DNA from: an uncultured Lachnospiraceae bacterium
GTDB taxonomy: Bacteria > Bacillota > Clostridia > Lachnospirales > Lachnospiraceae
DNA length: 64,000 nt
Direction: 5' to 3'
NCBI GenBank assembly: GCA_948688495.1
Contig: CAPQSW010000014.1
Coordinates: 8,297 to 72,296, forward strand
The translations under genes were made by a program, and so were the position numbers. Below the pieces are notes generated by a model. It ran no database searches and had not been told where the DNA came from. It saw only the letters and a program-made list of their open reading frames with translations. The stretch's first letter is position 1; each line of letters begins with the position of its first letter. Shown piece by piece: positions 8,636-16,491 of the stretch.

Positions 8636-11044
8636 ATGGCAGCACCATACAATCACAGAGCATTGGAAGAAAAATGGCAGAAGATCTGGGATGAGGAGAA
8701 GGCATTTGCCGCGACAGACGATTATTCCAAACCGAAATATTATGCATTGGTAGAGTTTCCCTATCCGTCCGGACAGGGACTTCACGTGGGGCATCCAAGA
8801 CCGTACACGGCGCTTGACATTGTGGCGAGAAAGCGGAGGATGCAGGGGTACAATGTGCTCTATCCCATGGGATGGGATGCCTTCGGTCTTCCGACGGAGA
8901 ATTACGCCATCCAGAATAAGATCCACCCCAAGGTGGTGACAGAAGATAACGTAAAGCGCTTTAAGGGGCAGCTCCATGCACTCGGCTATTCCTTTGACTG
9001 GGACAGGGAGGTCAACACCACAGACCCGGAATATTACCACTGGACACAGTGGATTTTCCTGAAATTATTCAAAGAAGGGCTTGCCTATAAGACACAGATG
9101 CCGATTAACTGGTGTACGTCCTGTAAGGTGGGGCTTGCCAACGAAGAAGTCGTGAACGGTGTCTGCGAACGCTGTGGCGCGCCCGTGGTCCGCAAGGTCA
9201 AGAGCCAGTGGATGTTAAAGATTACGGAATATGCAGATAAGCTCTTAGAGGGCCTGAATGACGTGGATTATATTGAACGCGTCAAAGTTTCCCAGCGCAA
9301 CTGGATTGGCAAGAGCCAGGGCGCAGAGGTGGATTTCCCGATTGCGGGCAAGGACGAGAAGCTGACGGTCTACACGACAAGACCGGATACCTTGTTTGGC
9401 GCAACGTATATGGTTGTCTCCCCGGAGCATCCGATTCTTGACAAGTACAAGGATGAGATTAAGAACTGGGAGGAGATAATCGCGTACCGGGAGCAGGCGG
9501 CAAGAAAGTCTGATTTTGAGCGTTCTGAACTTGCCAAGGAGAAGACGGGTGTAGCAATTGACGGATTAAAAGCCATTGATCCGGTAAATGACAAGGAAAT
9601 CCCCATCTGGGTATCCGACTATGTTTTGATGAGTTATGGTACAGGCGCAATTATGGCAGTTCCCGCGCATGATACCCGTGACTGGGAATTTGCGAAGAAA
9701 TTTAATCTGCCAATTATTGAAGTTGTGGCAGGTGGAGAAAATGTACAGGAAGAAGCCTATACAGATGTTGCAACCGGAAAGCTGGTAAATTCCGGCTTCC
9801 TCGATGGCCTTGAGGTTGCAGAGGCCAAGAAGAAAATTATAGAATTTTTGGAAGAAAAGAAGATTGGGAAGGGCAAGACCAACTTTAAGCTTAGGGACTG
9901 GGTATTTTCACGCCAGCGTTACTGGGGAGAGCCGATTCCAATTGTAAATTGTGAGAAGTGCGGCTATGTGGCATTGCCAGACAGCGAGCTTCCTTTAAAT
10001 CTTCCAGAGGTGGACAGCTATATGCCGACTGATAATGGGGAATCTCCGCTTGCGGCCATGACAGAATGGGTCAATACGACTTGTCCCTGTTGCGGCGGAC
10101 CGGCGAAACGCGAGACGGATACGATGCCGCAGTGGGCAGGTTCCTCCTGGTATTTCCTGCGCTATACAGACCCGAAGAACACAGATGCATTGGCGAGCGA
10201 AGAAGCGCTCAATTACTGGCTTCCGGTTGACTGGTATAACGGCGGTATGGAACATACGACGCTGCACTTGTTGTACTCCCGATTCTGGCACAAGTTCCTC
10301 TATGACCAGGGCGTTGTGCCTACGAAAGAGCCGTACCAGAAGCGTACCTCCCACGGCATGATTCTCGGGGAGAACGGCGAGAAGATGTCAAAGTCCCGTG
10401 GAAATGTGGTAAACCCGGACGATATTGTCATGGATTACGGCGCAGATACACTGCGAACCTATGAGATGTTTATTGGAGCTTTTGATTTGAGTGCATCCTG
10501 GTCAGAAAATGGTGTCAAGGGCTGCCGCAGATTCTTGGAGCGCGTGTGGAAATTACAGGATATCTTAGTAGACGGAGACAGTTACCGTCCGGAATTTGAG
10601 ACGAAGATGCACCAGCTCATTAAGAAAGTGAGCAGTGACTATGAGAATTTGAAATACAACACGGCGATTGCGGCTATGATGTCTATTTTGAACGATTTCT
10701 CTAAGGATGGAAAGATTAACCGCGCAGAATTTGAGACATTCCTGCTTCTGCTGAACCCGGTTGCTCCGCATATCACAGAGGAAATCTGGAATGCCTGCAG
10801 TTATGAGGGCAGAATTTACCAGAATACCTGGCCGGACTATGACGAGTCAAAGACTGTAGAGAATACCGTGGAGATTGCCGTCCAGATTAATGGCAAGACT
10901 AGGGCGACTGTGACGATTCCGGTAGATGCAGATAAGGATACGGCGATTGCAGCAGGAAAAGAAGCGCTTGGGGCGAAACTGAGCGGGGAGATTAAGAAAG
11001 AGATTTACGTTCCGGGAAGGATTATCAATATTGTGGCGAAATAG
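8636..11044 (+). CDS. leuS: Leucyl-tRNA synthetase
   Basis: It charges tRNA-Leu with leucine in the cytoplasm. At 802 residues it has the usual bacterial length. The class I HIGH signature appears as HVGH (residues 50-53) and KMSKS at 583-587. Two CxxC pairs near residues 159-180 and another two around 440-485 fit zinc-binding insertions. The CP1 editing region carries TTRPDTLFGATYMV, and GTGAIMAVPAHDTRD is present as in active editing domains. A strong AGGAGG lies ahead of the ATG. The gene has its own promoter. The amidase gene follows after 39 bp without an obvious terminator, so read-through is possible. Confidence 0.98.
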   Translation: MAAPYNHRALEEKWQKIWDEEKAFAATDDYSKPKYYALVEFPYPSGQGLHVGHPRPYTALDIVARKRRMQGYNVLYPMGWDAFGLPTENYAIQNKIHPKVVTEDNVKRFKGQLHALGYSFDWDREVNTTDPEYYHWTQWIFLKLFKEGLAYKTQMPINWCTSCKVGLANEEVVNGVCERCGAPVVRKVKSQWMLKITEYADKLLEGLNDVDYIERVKVSQRNWIGKSQGAEVDFPIAGKDEKLTVYTTRPDTLFGATYMVVSPEHPILDKYKDEIKNWEEIIAYREQAARKSDFERSELAKEKTGVAIDGLKAIDPVNDKEIPIWVSDYVLMSYGTGAIMAVPAHDTRDWEFAKKFNLPIIEVVAGGENVQEEAYTDVATGKLVNSGFLDGLEVAEAKKKIIEFLEEKKIGKGKTNFKLRDWVFSRQRYWGEPIPIVNCEKCGYVALPDSELPLNLPEVDSYMPTDNGESPLAAMTEWVNTTCPCCGGPAKRETDTMPQWAGSSWYFLRYTDPKNTDALASEEALNYWLPVDWYNGGMEHTTLHLLYSRFWHKFLYDQGVVPTKEPYQKRTSHGMILGENGEKMSKSRGNVVNPDDIVMDYGADTLRTYEMFIGAFDLSASWSENGVKGCRRFLERVWKLQDILVDGDSYRPEFETKMHQLIKKVSSDYENLKYNTAIAAMMSILNDFSKDGKINRAEFETFLLLLNPVAPHITEEIWNACSYEGRIYQNTWPDYDESKTVENTVEIAVQINGKTRATVTIPVDADKDTAIAAGKEALGAKLSGEIKKEIYVPGRIINIVAK

Positions 11045-11083
11045 GTGATCATGCAAAATGAATGACAACATGAGGAGATTCAT

Positions 11084-12799
11084 ATGAAAAAAAGAGTGTG
11101 GAATAAAATTGTCCTTTTGCTTAGCATGATCCTGCTTCTTTCCTGGAGCAGCGAGGCAGTATGGGCAGAAGAATCCCTTTCAAAAATCAGCGGGGTGGAA
11201 GAAACCCTACAGGAAGAAAATGGCGGAACAGAGGCCCCCGGTCCTGGAGAGGGTGGAGAAGAACCTGTGCCGGAAGAACATTCCCTGACTAAGACAGAGC
11301 GTAAAGAAGCGACCTGTGCACAGGAGGGCAATATAGAATATTTTACCTGTGAGACTTGTGGCAAAATCTTTCTGGATGAGGAAGGGACGAAAGAAGTTAC
11401 CGATAAGGCAGAACTTGTGATTCCAAGGCTTACCGCCCATACGTGGGATGATGGAAGCATTGCCCAGAAAGCGACCTGTGTGAAGGATGGGACTCTTACC
11501 TATACCTGCAGTATCTGTAAGGCCCAGAAGACAGAGAGTATTTCCAGGACAGGGCATAAATTTAAGGATAAGATTACCCGGGCAACCGTAAAGAAGCAGG
11601 GGAAAATTGTAAACTGCTGCACAGTCTGCGGCAAAGTCAGGAAGCGGACAGCCATTTTGCGGATAAAGAAAGTAACGCTTTCCAGGAATGTTTATACCTA
11701 TAACGGAAAGAAGCATGCCCCGAAGGTGAAGGTTGTGGATACCAAGGGCAGGAAAATCAGTTCCAAATACTATACGGTGAAAAAAACGAAAGTGAAAAAT
11801 GTCGGGACCCATACGGTAAAAATTACATTTAAGGGCAGATATAAGGGGACTGTGACAAGAAAGTTTAAGATTAACCCGAAAGCCGTATCCGGCATTCAGC
11901 TAACCGCCGGTAAGAGGGAGTTTACAGTCAGTTACAAAAAGCAGTCTAAGCAGTGCAGCGGCTATCAGCTGCAGTATGCAAATAATCCGCAGTTTTCCGG
12001 GGCTGTGAAGTTTACGATGAAGCGTGGAATTTCAACGAAGACAATTGGCGGACTGGAGAATAATACTGCTTATTATGTAAGGATGCGGGCGTATAAAAAA
12101 GTAAGGGAAAATGGTAAAGTCCGAACATATTACTCGGAATGGTCAGGGATAAAGACGGTTACGACTGAGGATGTCAAGCTTATCTGTATTGATGCCGGGC
12201 ATCAGAGGAGAGGCGACAGCTCGTTAGAGCCAATCGGGCCAGGGGCTTTATCACAGAAACCGAAAGTGGCAAGCGGCACAAGCGGCGTGGCAACCCAAAA
12301 GCCGGAGTATCAGCTTACTTTGGAGGTTGCATTAAAGCTTCAGCAGGAGCTTACACGGCGCGGCTACGATATTCTGATGGTACGGACAACGCATGATGTC
12401 AATATCAGCAACAGCGCACGGGCAGCAATGGCAAACAATGCCCAGGTAGATGCATTTATCCGCATCCATGCAAATGGTGCGGCAAGTTCCAGTGCAAACG
12501 GAGCAATCACAATCTGCCAGACCCCCGCCAATGTCTACTGCGGTGCACTCTATGGCCAGTGCAGAAGGCTTTCGGAACAGATTCTCTCGCATTTTGTAGC
12601 CGCCTGCGGCTGTAAAAATGGCGGTATCTGGGAGACAGATACCATGAGCGGCATTAACTGGTGCAGTGTTCCGGTTACTATCCTTGAGATGGGGTATATG
12701 ACAAATCCGGCAGAAGACAGGCTGATGTCGGATCCTGCGTATCAGGACAGGATGGTGCAAGGGATTGCGAATGGGCTTGACGCATACTTTGCCCCATAA
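11084..12799 (+). CDS. Secreted N-acetylmuramoyl-L-alanine amidase with surface modules
   Basis: It cleaves the bond between MurNAc and the stem peptide of peptidoglycan. A signal peptide covers residues 1-28, with likely cleavage after VWA. Next come a short acidic, Pro-rich linker and two Cys-containing repeats (CETCGK, CSICKA, then CTVCGK). A beta-rich module beginning near YTYNGKKHAPKV and an Fn3-like domain follow. The C-terminal Amidase_3 domain starts at about residue 363. Its zinc ligands are visible: His373 (DAGH), Glu408, His462 (RIHANG), and the catalytic Glu535 (ILEMGYMTN). RBS GAGGAG precedes the ATG. Modules are shared with the GH59-like and CAP proteins of this window. No LPXTG, SLH or choline-binding repeat is seen. 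Confidence 0.92.
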   Translation: MKKRVWNKIVLLLSMILLLSWSSEAVWAEESLSKISGVEETLQEENGGTEAPGPGEGGEEPVPEEHSLTKTERKEATCAQEGNIEYFTCETCGKIFLDEEGTKEVTDKAELVIPRLTAHTWDDGSIAQKATCVKDGTLTYTCSICKAQKTESISRTGHKFKDKITRATVKKQGKIVNCCTVCGKVRKRTAILRIKKVTLSRNVYTYNGKKHAPKVKVVDTKGRKISSKYYTVKKTKVKNVGTHTVKITFKGRYKGTVTRKFKINPKAVSGIQLTAGKREFTVSYKKQSKQCSGYQLQYANNPQFSGAVKFTMKRGISTKTIGGLENNTAYYVRMRAYKKVRENGKVRTYYSEWSGIKTVTTEDVKLICIDAGHQRRGDSSLEPIGPGALSQKPKVASGTSGVATQKPEYQLTLEVALKLQQELTRRGYDILMVRTTHDVNISNSARAAMANNAQVDAFIRIHANGAASSSANGAITICQTPANVYCGALYGQCRRLSEQILSHFVAACGCKNGGIWETDTMSGINWCSVPVTILEMGYMTNPAEDRLMSDPAYQDRMVQGIANGLDAYFAP

Positions 12800-12806
12800 A
12801 TATTAT

Positions 12807-12881
12807 GCGCGGTATGCGAGAATAAATGGTTGTCTTGCAGACCGCGCGCACAAAGAATCCCGTAGTTGGGATTCTTTGTGC
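12807..12881. terminator. Two tandem hairpins between convergent genes
   Basis: The first stem is 12807-12817 against 12837-12847 with one mismatch. The second is a perfect 14-bp stem (12848-12861 against 12868-12881). Neither is followed by a long T-run, but the position between convergent genes supports a termination role. Confidence 0.6.
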
Positions 12882-12906
12882 ATAGTAAGTATGCTGTCTC
12901 TTTGGC

Positions 12907-13191
12907 TTACCTTCTCATACCCTTCATCATCTGCATCATCATATCTACTTTTTGTCTTTCCTGAGGCGGAAGATTTTGTTTTAGGACTTCAATGATGAGG
13001 TCCCGTTCCCCGGAGGAGAAAGCCATGCCTTCCTTACTGGCCTGCTCAGAAGCATTCTTTAAGGAAGCTGCCATGTCTTTGGGCGATGAGGCAGCAGGTG
13101 AGGTGCTTTGTGCTAGTTTCATTAAAAGCTCCAGTTTCTCAGGAGAAATATTTTGAAGCTGCGGGTTGTTCAATAAATCCTGTGGGTCCAT
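12907..13191 (-). CDS. Small Met-rich protein of unknown function
   Basis: A 94-residue soluble protein. I do not recognise the family. The N-terminus (MDPQDLLNNPQLQNISPEK) reads as short helices, the middle is Ser/Ala-rich, and the C-terminus is helical and ends MMMQMMKGMRR. There is no signal peptide or TM. An AAAGGAA ribosome site precedes the ATG. It lies 17 bp downstream of the 104-residue protein on the same strand, so the two form an operon. Both have Met-rich helices and sizes that suggest partner proteins, but this is inference. Confidence 0.75.
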   Translation of the reverse strand: MDPQDLLNNPQLQNISPEKLELLMKLAQSTSPAASSPKDMAASLKNASEQASKEGMAFSSGERDLIIEVLKQNLPPQERQKVDMMMQMMKGMRR

Positions 13192-13208
13192 ATGATTCCT
13201 TTCTTTTT

Positions 13209-13523
13209 TTAAGTAAATAATGTCTCATAGGTGGAAAACATCTGGAAAAAGTTCATGATATTATCCACCATCTCTTTTTCTGTGTCCGTACAATAATCAC
13301 GTATGGCATTCAGCATTTGAAAAGGACCGATTTCTTCGCGTTCTTCTTCGGAACACATACGGAGGTTATTTCCAGGTGTGTTAAAGAGTGCAACGGTACG
13401 TTGCAATTCCATAAATTTTACCATCATTGCCATCATGCTCTGCCTGGAATTATCCAGGTAAGGCAGGGCGGCTTTTATCATTTCCAAATGCCGGTCCTGA
13501 ATGAGCGAGTCAATGGATTCCAT
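13209..13523 (-). CDS. Small helical protein of unknown function
   Basis: A 104-residue, all-helical, Met-rich protein (MMAMMVKFMELQ near residue 30) with no TM segment or signal peptide. Not recognised. AGGGG lies upstream of the ATG at 13523. It is first in a two-gene minus-strand operon with the 94-residue protein. The pair is flanked by other unrecognised small genes (13.6-14.1 kb). Confidence 0.75.
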   Translation of the reverse strand: MESIDSLIQDRHLEMIKAALPYLDNSRQSMMAMMVKFMELQRTVALFNTPGNNLRMCSEEEREEIGPFQMLNAIRDYCTDTEKEMVDNIMNFFQMFSTYETLFT

Positions 13524-13623
13524 TGTAATCCCCTTTTTGTTTTAGTCTATGTTCAGGGGCCAAAGATTATGACAAAGCATATGATATAAAGTAGTTATTG
13601 TATATTTTAAACAGGAGGTAAAA

Positions 13624-13782
13624 ATGGGAAAATTAATAATAGATGGCAACAGTGTATATGAAATTGATGAAGACTGCGTACAAAGGAAAGGGGAATGGGA
13701 GAGACAGAAAAATAATGACAGGAGAGAAAATGACAGCCAGGGAGCTATAAAAGACCGACGCATAAGAACCCAATATCCGTGA
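13624..13782 (+). CDS. 52-residue hydrophilic protein of unknown function
   Basis: An ATG at 13624 follows a near-perfect AGGAGGT site at 7-base spacing, and the frame runs 52 codons to TGA. A strong terminator follows 22 bases later. The product starts MGKLIIDGNSVYEIDEDC, which reads as two short beta strands and a turn, and continues as a very charged, Arg/Lys/Asp/Glu-rich tail. The RBS, the terminator and the ordered N-terminus argue that it is a real gene rather than chance. Function unknown. Confidence 0.65.
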   Translation: MGKLIIDGNSVYEIDEDCVQRKGEWERQKNNDRRENDSQGAIKDRRIRTQYP

Positions 13783-13803
13783 TAAGAATCTTTAACACCA
13801 ACA

Positions 13804-13839
13804 AAAAACCGGAGCCGGCATAAGCCAGCCCCGGTTTTT
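13804..13839. terminator. Terminator between the 52-residue gene and the Cys-rich gene
   Basis: The outer stem pairs 13804-13812 with 13831-13839 (A-run plus CCGG against CCGG plus T-run) and has an inner GC-rich part. A- and T-runs on both sides make it bidirectional for the two convergent genes. Confidence 0.8.
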
Positions 13840-13874
13840 CATATCACAGGAAAACGTAAGGAGTTTACCTGATA

Positions 13875-14108
13875 TTAGCAGAAGGAATTACCACAGCCAT
13901 TGCCGCCCCATCCGCCACAGCAGAAGAGCAATAAGATAATCCACAGGCAGCTGTTGTTGCCACAGCCATCATTGCCTCCGAAGAATCCGCCGCCATTGCA
14001 TCCGCCACAGCAGCAAAGCAGGATAATGAGCCAGATAATGGAACCGCATCCTCCATTGTTGTTTCCTTCGCATCCACATCCACAGTTTGTAGCAGCTAAA
14101 TCACTCAT
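13875..14108 (-). CDS. Small Cys/Gly-rich protein with two hydrophobic segments
   Basis: A 77-residue protein. After a short polar start (MSDLAATNCGCGC) come two near-repeats of a hydrophobic stretch followed by a Cys/Gly cluster: WLIILLCCCGGCNGGG and LWIILLLFCCGGWGG. About 15 residues are Cys. Proteins of this type are seen in Clostridia and are sometimes labelled 'chorion class high-cysteine' by composition alone; no function is known to me. I chose the ATG at 14108 because GGAGG sits 8 bases upstream; an in-frame ATG at 14123 would contain that site. Membrane association or metal/disulfide chemistry is plausible but not shown. Confidence 0.75.
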   Translation of the reverse strand: MSDLAATNCGCGCEGNNNGGCGSIIWLIILLCCCGGCNGGGFFGGNDGCGNNSCLWIILLLFCCGGWGGNGCGNSFC

Positions 14109-14189
14109 ATCTAAATCCTCCATAAATTTGATTACAATGTATCATATGTAACCAGCTTGTACGTGTTTCTCTATGACTTGAAAAAAATT

Positions 14190-14218
14190 TTGTAAAATTG
14201 TCTGCTGTCTGTTATAAT
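14190..14218 (+). promoter_or_regulatory. Promoter of the V-ATPase operon
   Basis: TTGTAA (14190-14195), a 17-bp spacer and a consensus TATAAT (14213-14218), 46 bases ahead of the first gene. It is the only strong promoter seen between 14.1 and 28.1 kb. Confidence 0.75.
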
Positions 14219-14264
14219 GTGAATTAAGTGATGTTGATGCAATTTGTGTGAAAGGAGGCGGGTT

Positions 14265-15314
14265 ATGGATACAATCGTATTTGTGGACAATGACAGCAAG
14301 TGGATTGCCAACTATAAACGGATGCTGACACCACTTCGAAAAGAACTGAACTGTGTGTACTTTCACCAGCCAGAGGAGGCTATGGAGTTTATGTCGACGC
14401 ATCCGACGGAGGTGTTGGTCAGTGAACTGGATATGCCGGTAATGTCCGGAAGGGAACTTTTTGAAATGGTAGATCTTTTGTCTCCCGCAACGGTGAAGGT
14501 AGGCATAACCCAGGTACGGGATGTGGCAGATACACTGGCTATTCTCAATCAGATCAAGATACACAAGTTGATTTTGAAGCCATTTTTTGTGGCGGAGGAG
14601 CTTATTGTTCCAATTCGTGCTGCAGTGGAGCATTACAAAGAGAATTTAAAGAAAGAACAAGTGATAAAGAGGGTAGAGGAGAAGCTGCAGGAACTGAATC
14701 AGGAAACGGAACAGCTTATGGGGAAAATGGAGGAGAAGAAGCAGGGATATGACAGAATCCTCAACGCAATGCTTGGCATGGCGGAAGTAGATTTAAGCCT
14801 TCCGGTGGCAGACTTTGATGTGGAGAAGAAAGAGGCTGTCAAGGCGTTTTGCGCAGAGCTTTTGCGGGAGTTCTTTCAGTATTACATGTACGAAAAGAAA
14901 AATCTCATCTTCCATTTGAATTACTTGAAAAACAAATTCCATCATCCAAGAAGCTCCTGTGAGTTTCATATTCAGAATAAAGTCAGAGAGGAAATTCCGG
15001 TAACAGTTATGAATCGGATTGCATATGTGATGTTTCTGGCGGGTTTTTTATGCGAGACGTGTCAGGAGAAGTATCACATAGAGAATATACTTGAGGCAGA
15101 GGCGGACGGATATGTGTTGGTTCTCAAGTATGACTGGGAGCCAGGAGCAAAGGGCATTACACGGGATTTAGAGGCACACAAACTGATGCAGCGTATGATC
15201 AGGGAGCTTATGCGCACCTTGTCAGACCGTATGGCTGAGGGGGCTGGAGAGCCAGATTATGTGGCAAGACTGTATTTTAGGAAGGAGGGGGCTGGCGTTG
15301 AATCAGGTCATTAA
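14265..15314 (+). CDS. Receiver-domain protein with Glu at the phospho-acceptor site
   Basis: A 349-residue protein. Residues 1-120 form a response-regulator receiver: acidic Asp8 and Asp10, Thr82 (GIT) and Lys105 (LKP) are in place. At the position of the phospho-acceptor Asp, four residues before the conserved Pro58 in SELDMPVMSG, the residue is Glu54. Residues 120-165 look like a coiled coil. The remaining C-terminal part (about 165-349) resembles no output domain I can name; no HTH, GGDEF or HD motif is visible. The start at 14265 follows GGAGG; an upstream in-frame TTG is disregarded. Its 3' end overlaps the next V-ATPase gene by 17 bp, so the two are translationally linked. Confidence 0.8.
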   Translation: MDTIVFVDNDSKWIANYKRMLTPLRKELNCVYFHQPEEAMEFMSTHPTEVLVSELDMPVMSGRELFEMVDLLSPATVKVGITQVRDVADTLAILNQIKIHKLILKPFFVAEELIVPIRAAVEHYKENLKKEQVIKRVEEKLQELNQETEQLMGKMEEKKQGYDRILNAMLGMAEVDLSLPVADFDVEKKEAVKAFCAELLREFFQYYMYEKKNLIFHLNYLKNKFHHPRSSCEFHIQNKVREEIPVTVMNRIAYVMFLAGFLCETCQEKYHIENILEAEADGYVLVLKYDWEPGAKGITRDLEAHKLMQRMIRELMRTLSDRMAEGAGEPDYVARLYFRKEGAGVESGH

Positions 15315-15609
15315 AGAATTATATGACATAGAGGCCCAGGCGGGTGAAATCATGGAGAATGTCAATCTTTCCCGCCAGAGGATACAGGAACAGAAGAAAG
15401 CTCAGATGGAAGAAATCAGCATAGGGGTGGAGGCAGAGCTGGAAGGAAGAATGACCATCCTAAAGGAACAGCTGGAAGAACAGGCGAGGGAAGAAATACA
15501 GCAGTTGATAGAAAACAGCAGGCAGCAGATAGAGCAAATTAATGAGACATATGGAGATAACCTGCATGCCTATGCACAAGAGATTGTAAGGAAGATAACA
15601 GAGGTGTAG
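15298..15609 (+). CDS. V/A-type ATPase peripheral-stalk subunit (G/H type)
   Basis: A 103-residue, almost entirely coiled-coil protein, rich in Glu, Gln, Arg and Ile, as expected for the G/H (AhaH-like) stalk subunit that pairs with subunit E. I chose the TTG at 15298 because AGGAGG lies about 10 bases upstream and no nearer ATG exists; it overlaps the end of the receiver gene. The family call rests on size, helical character and position at the head of the ATPase genes. Confidence 0.75.
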   Translation: MNQVIKELYDIEAQAGEIMENVNLSRQRIQEQKKAQMEEISIGVEAELEGRMTILKEQLEEQAREEIQQLIENSRQQIEQINETYGDNLHAYAQEIVRKITEV

Positions 15610-15612
15610 CAT

Positions 15613-16449
15613 ATGGCAGAAAGATTGCTTCCGTACAGCGGGCTGGTGACAAAGGCAAGGGCAATGAAAGGAAGGCTTCTAAAGAAAGATGACTTTGAAC
15701 GGATTACGGAATTTCAGACAGTACAGGAGACCATCTCGTTTCTGCGGGAACAGGAGAGCTATGGCAGGATTTATGGCGAGCATGAGGAGATACAGCACAG
15801 AGGGCAGGTGGAAGAATTAATTCATGATTCCATCCGTGAAGATTACCGCAAGCTGTACCGTTTTGCCAATGACAGCCAGCGCAGGGTTATGGACCTGTAT
15901 CTGGAGCAGATGCAGTTTCAGGAAACAACTTCTTGGGCAGCCGTCTCCTATTTTGTCCGGGTCTGGAAAGAAATTGGAGATTCCAAGGACAAGCAGATGA
16001 AAAAAGTCCTTAAGGAAATCTTCGGTACACAGATTGACTGGCTGAATATTATGTGGATTTACCGTGCAAGACATTTTTTCCATCAGAAACCGGATGCGAT
16101 CAGGAAAATGATAATTCCAGTTTCTTATAAGCTTAAGAAGGAAGAATGCGGGAGGCTTTTAGCGGCAGAGCAGATGGAGGAGTTTTTGCAGATTTTGGAG
16201 AATACCGTCTATTACAAGGGAAAGGATGCTTTGGTGAAGATTCAGGATGAGGTTTCCTACCATTATGTAATGAGGAGGATGTATCAAAGAATTTGCCGGA
16301 AATATCCATTTTCTATGGCCCCTGTTCTTTTCTATTTCTACGAGAAAGAACAGGAAATCGAGCATTTGACAACAGCGTTGGAAGGAATACGATACCAGCT
16401 TCCGCGTGAAGCTGTCCGTGAAATGATTTTATTACATGAACCGGTTTGA
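15613..16449 (+). CDS. V/A-type ATPase subunit C (V-type d/AC39 family)
   Basis: A 278-residue helical protein. In related enzymes this subunit caps the membrane rotor and links it to the central stalk. The N-terminus (LPYSGLVTKARAMKGRLL) and the later region around YQRICRKYPFSMAPVLFYFYEKEQEIEHL fit the family. It is somewhat short against the usual 320-350 residues. It begins 3 bp after the G/H gene, with AGAGGTG upstream, and is followed by the membrane subunit I gene. Confidence 0.85.
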   Translation: MAERLLPYSGLVTKARAMKGRLLKKDDFERITEFQTVQETISFLREQESYGRIYGEHEEIQHRGQVEELIHDSIREDYRKLYRFANDSQRRVMDLYLEQMQFQETTSWAAVSYFVRVWKEIGDSKDKQMKKVLKEIFGTQIDWLNIMWIYRARHFFHQKPDAIRKMIIPVSYKLKKEECGRLLAAEQMEEFLQILENTVYYKGKDALVKIQDEVSYHYVMRRMYQRICRKYPFSMAPVLFYFYEKEQEIEHLTTALEGIRYQLPREAVREMILLHEPV

Positions 16450-16491
16450 TGATAGAACATTAATATTACATAGAGAAACGGAGGAGTTGCT

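Noticed and set aside
14132..14151. Inverted repeat TTACA-N10-TGTAA upstream of the Cys-rich gene, a possible operator
   Set aside because: Only five base pairs, no promoter boxes can be fixed relative to it, and AT-rich sequence gives such repeats by chance.
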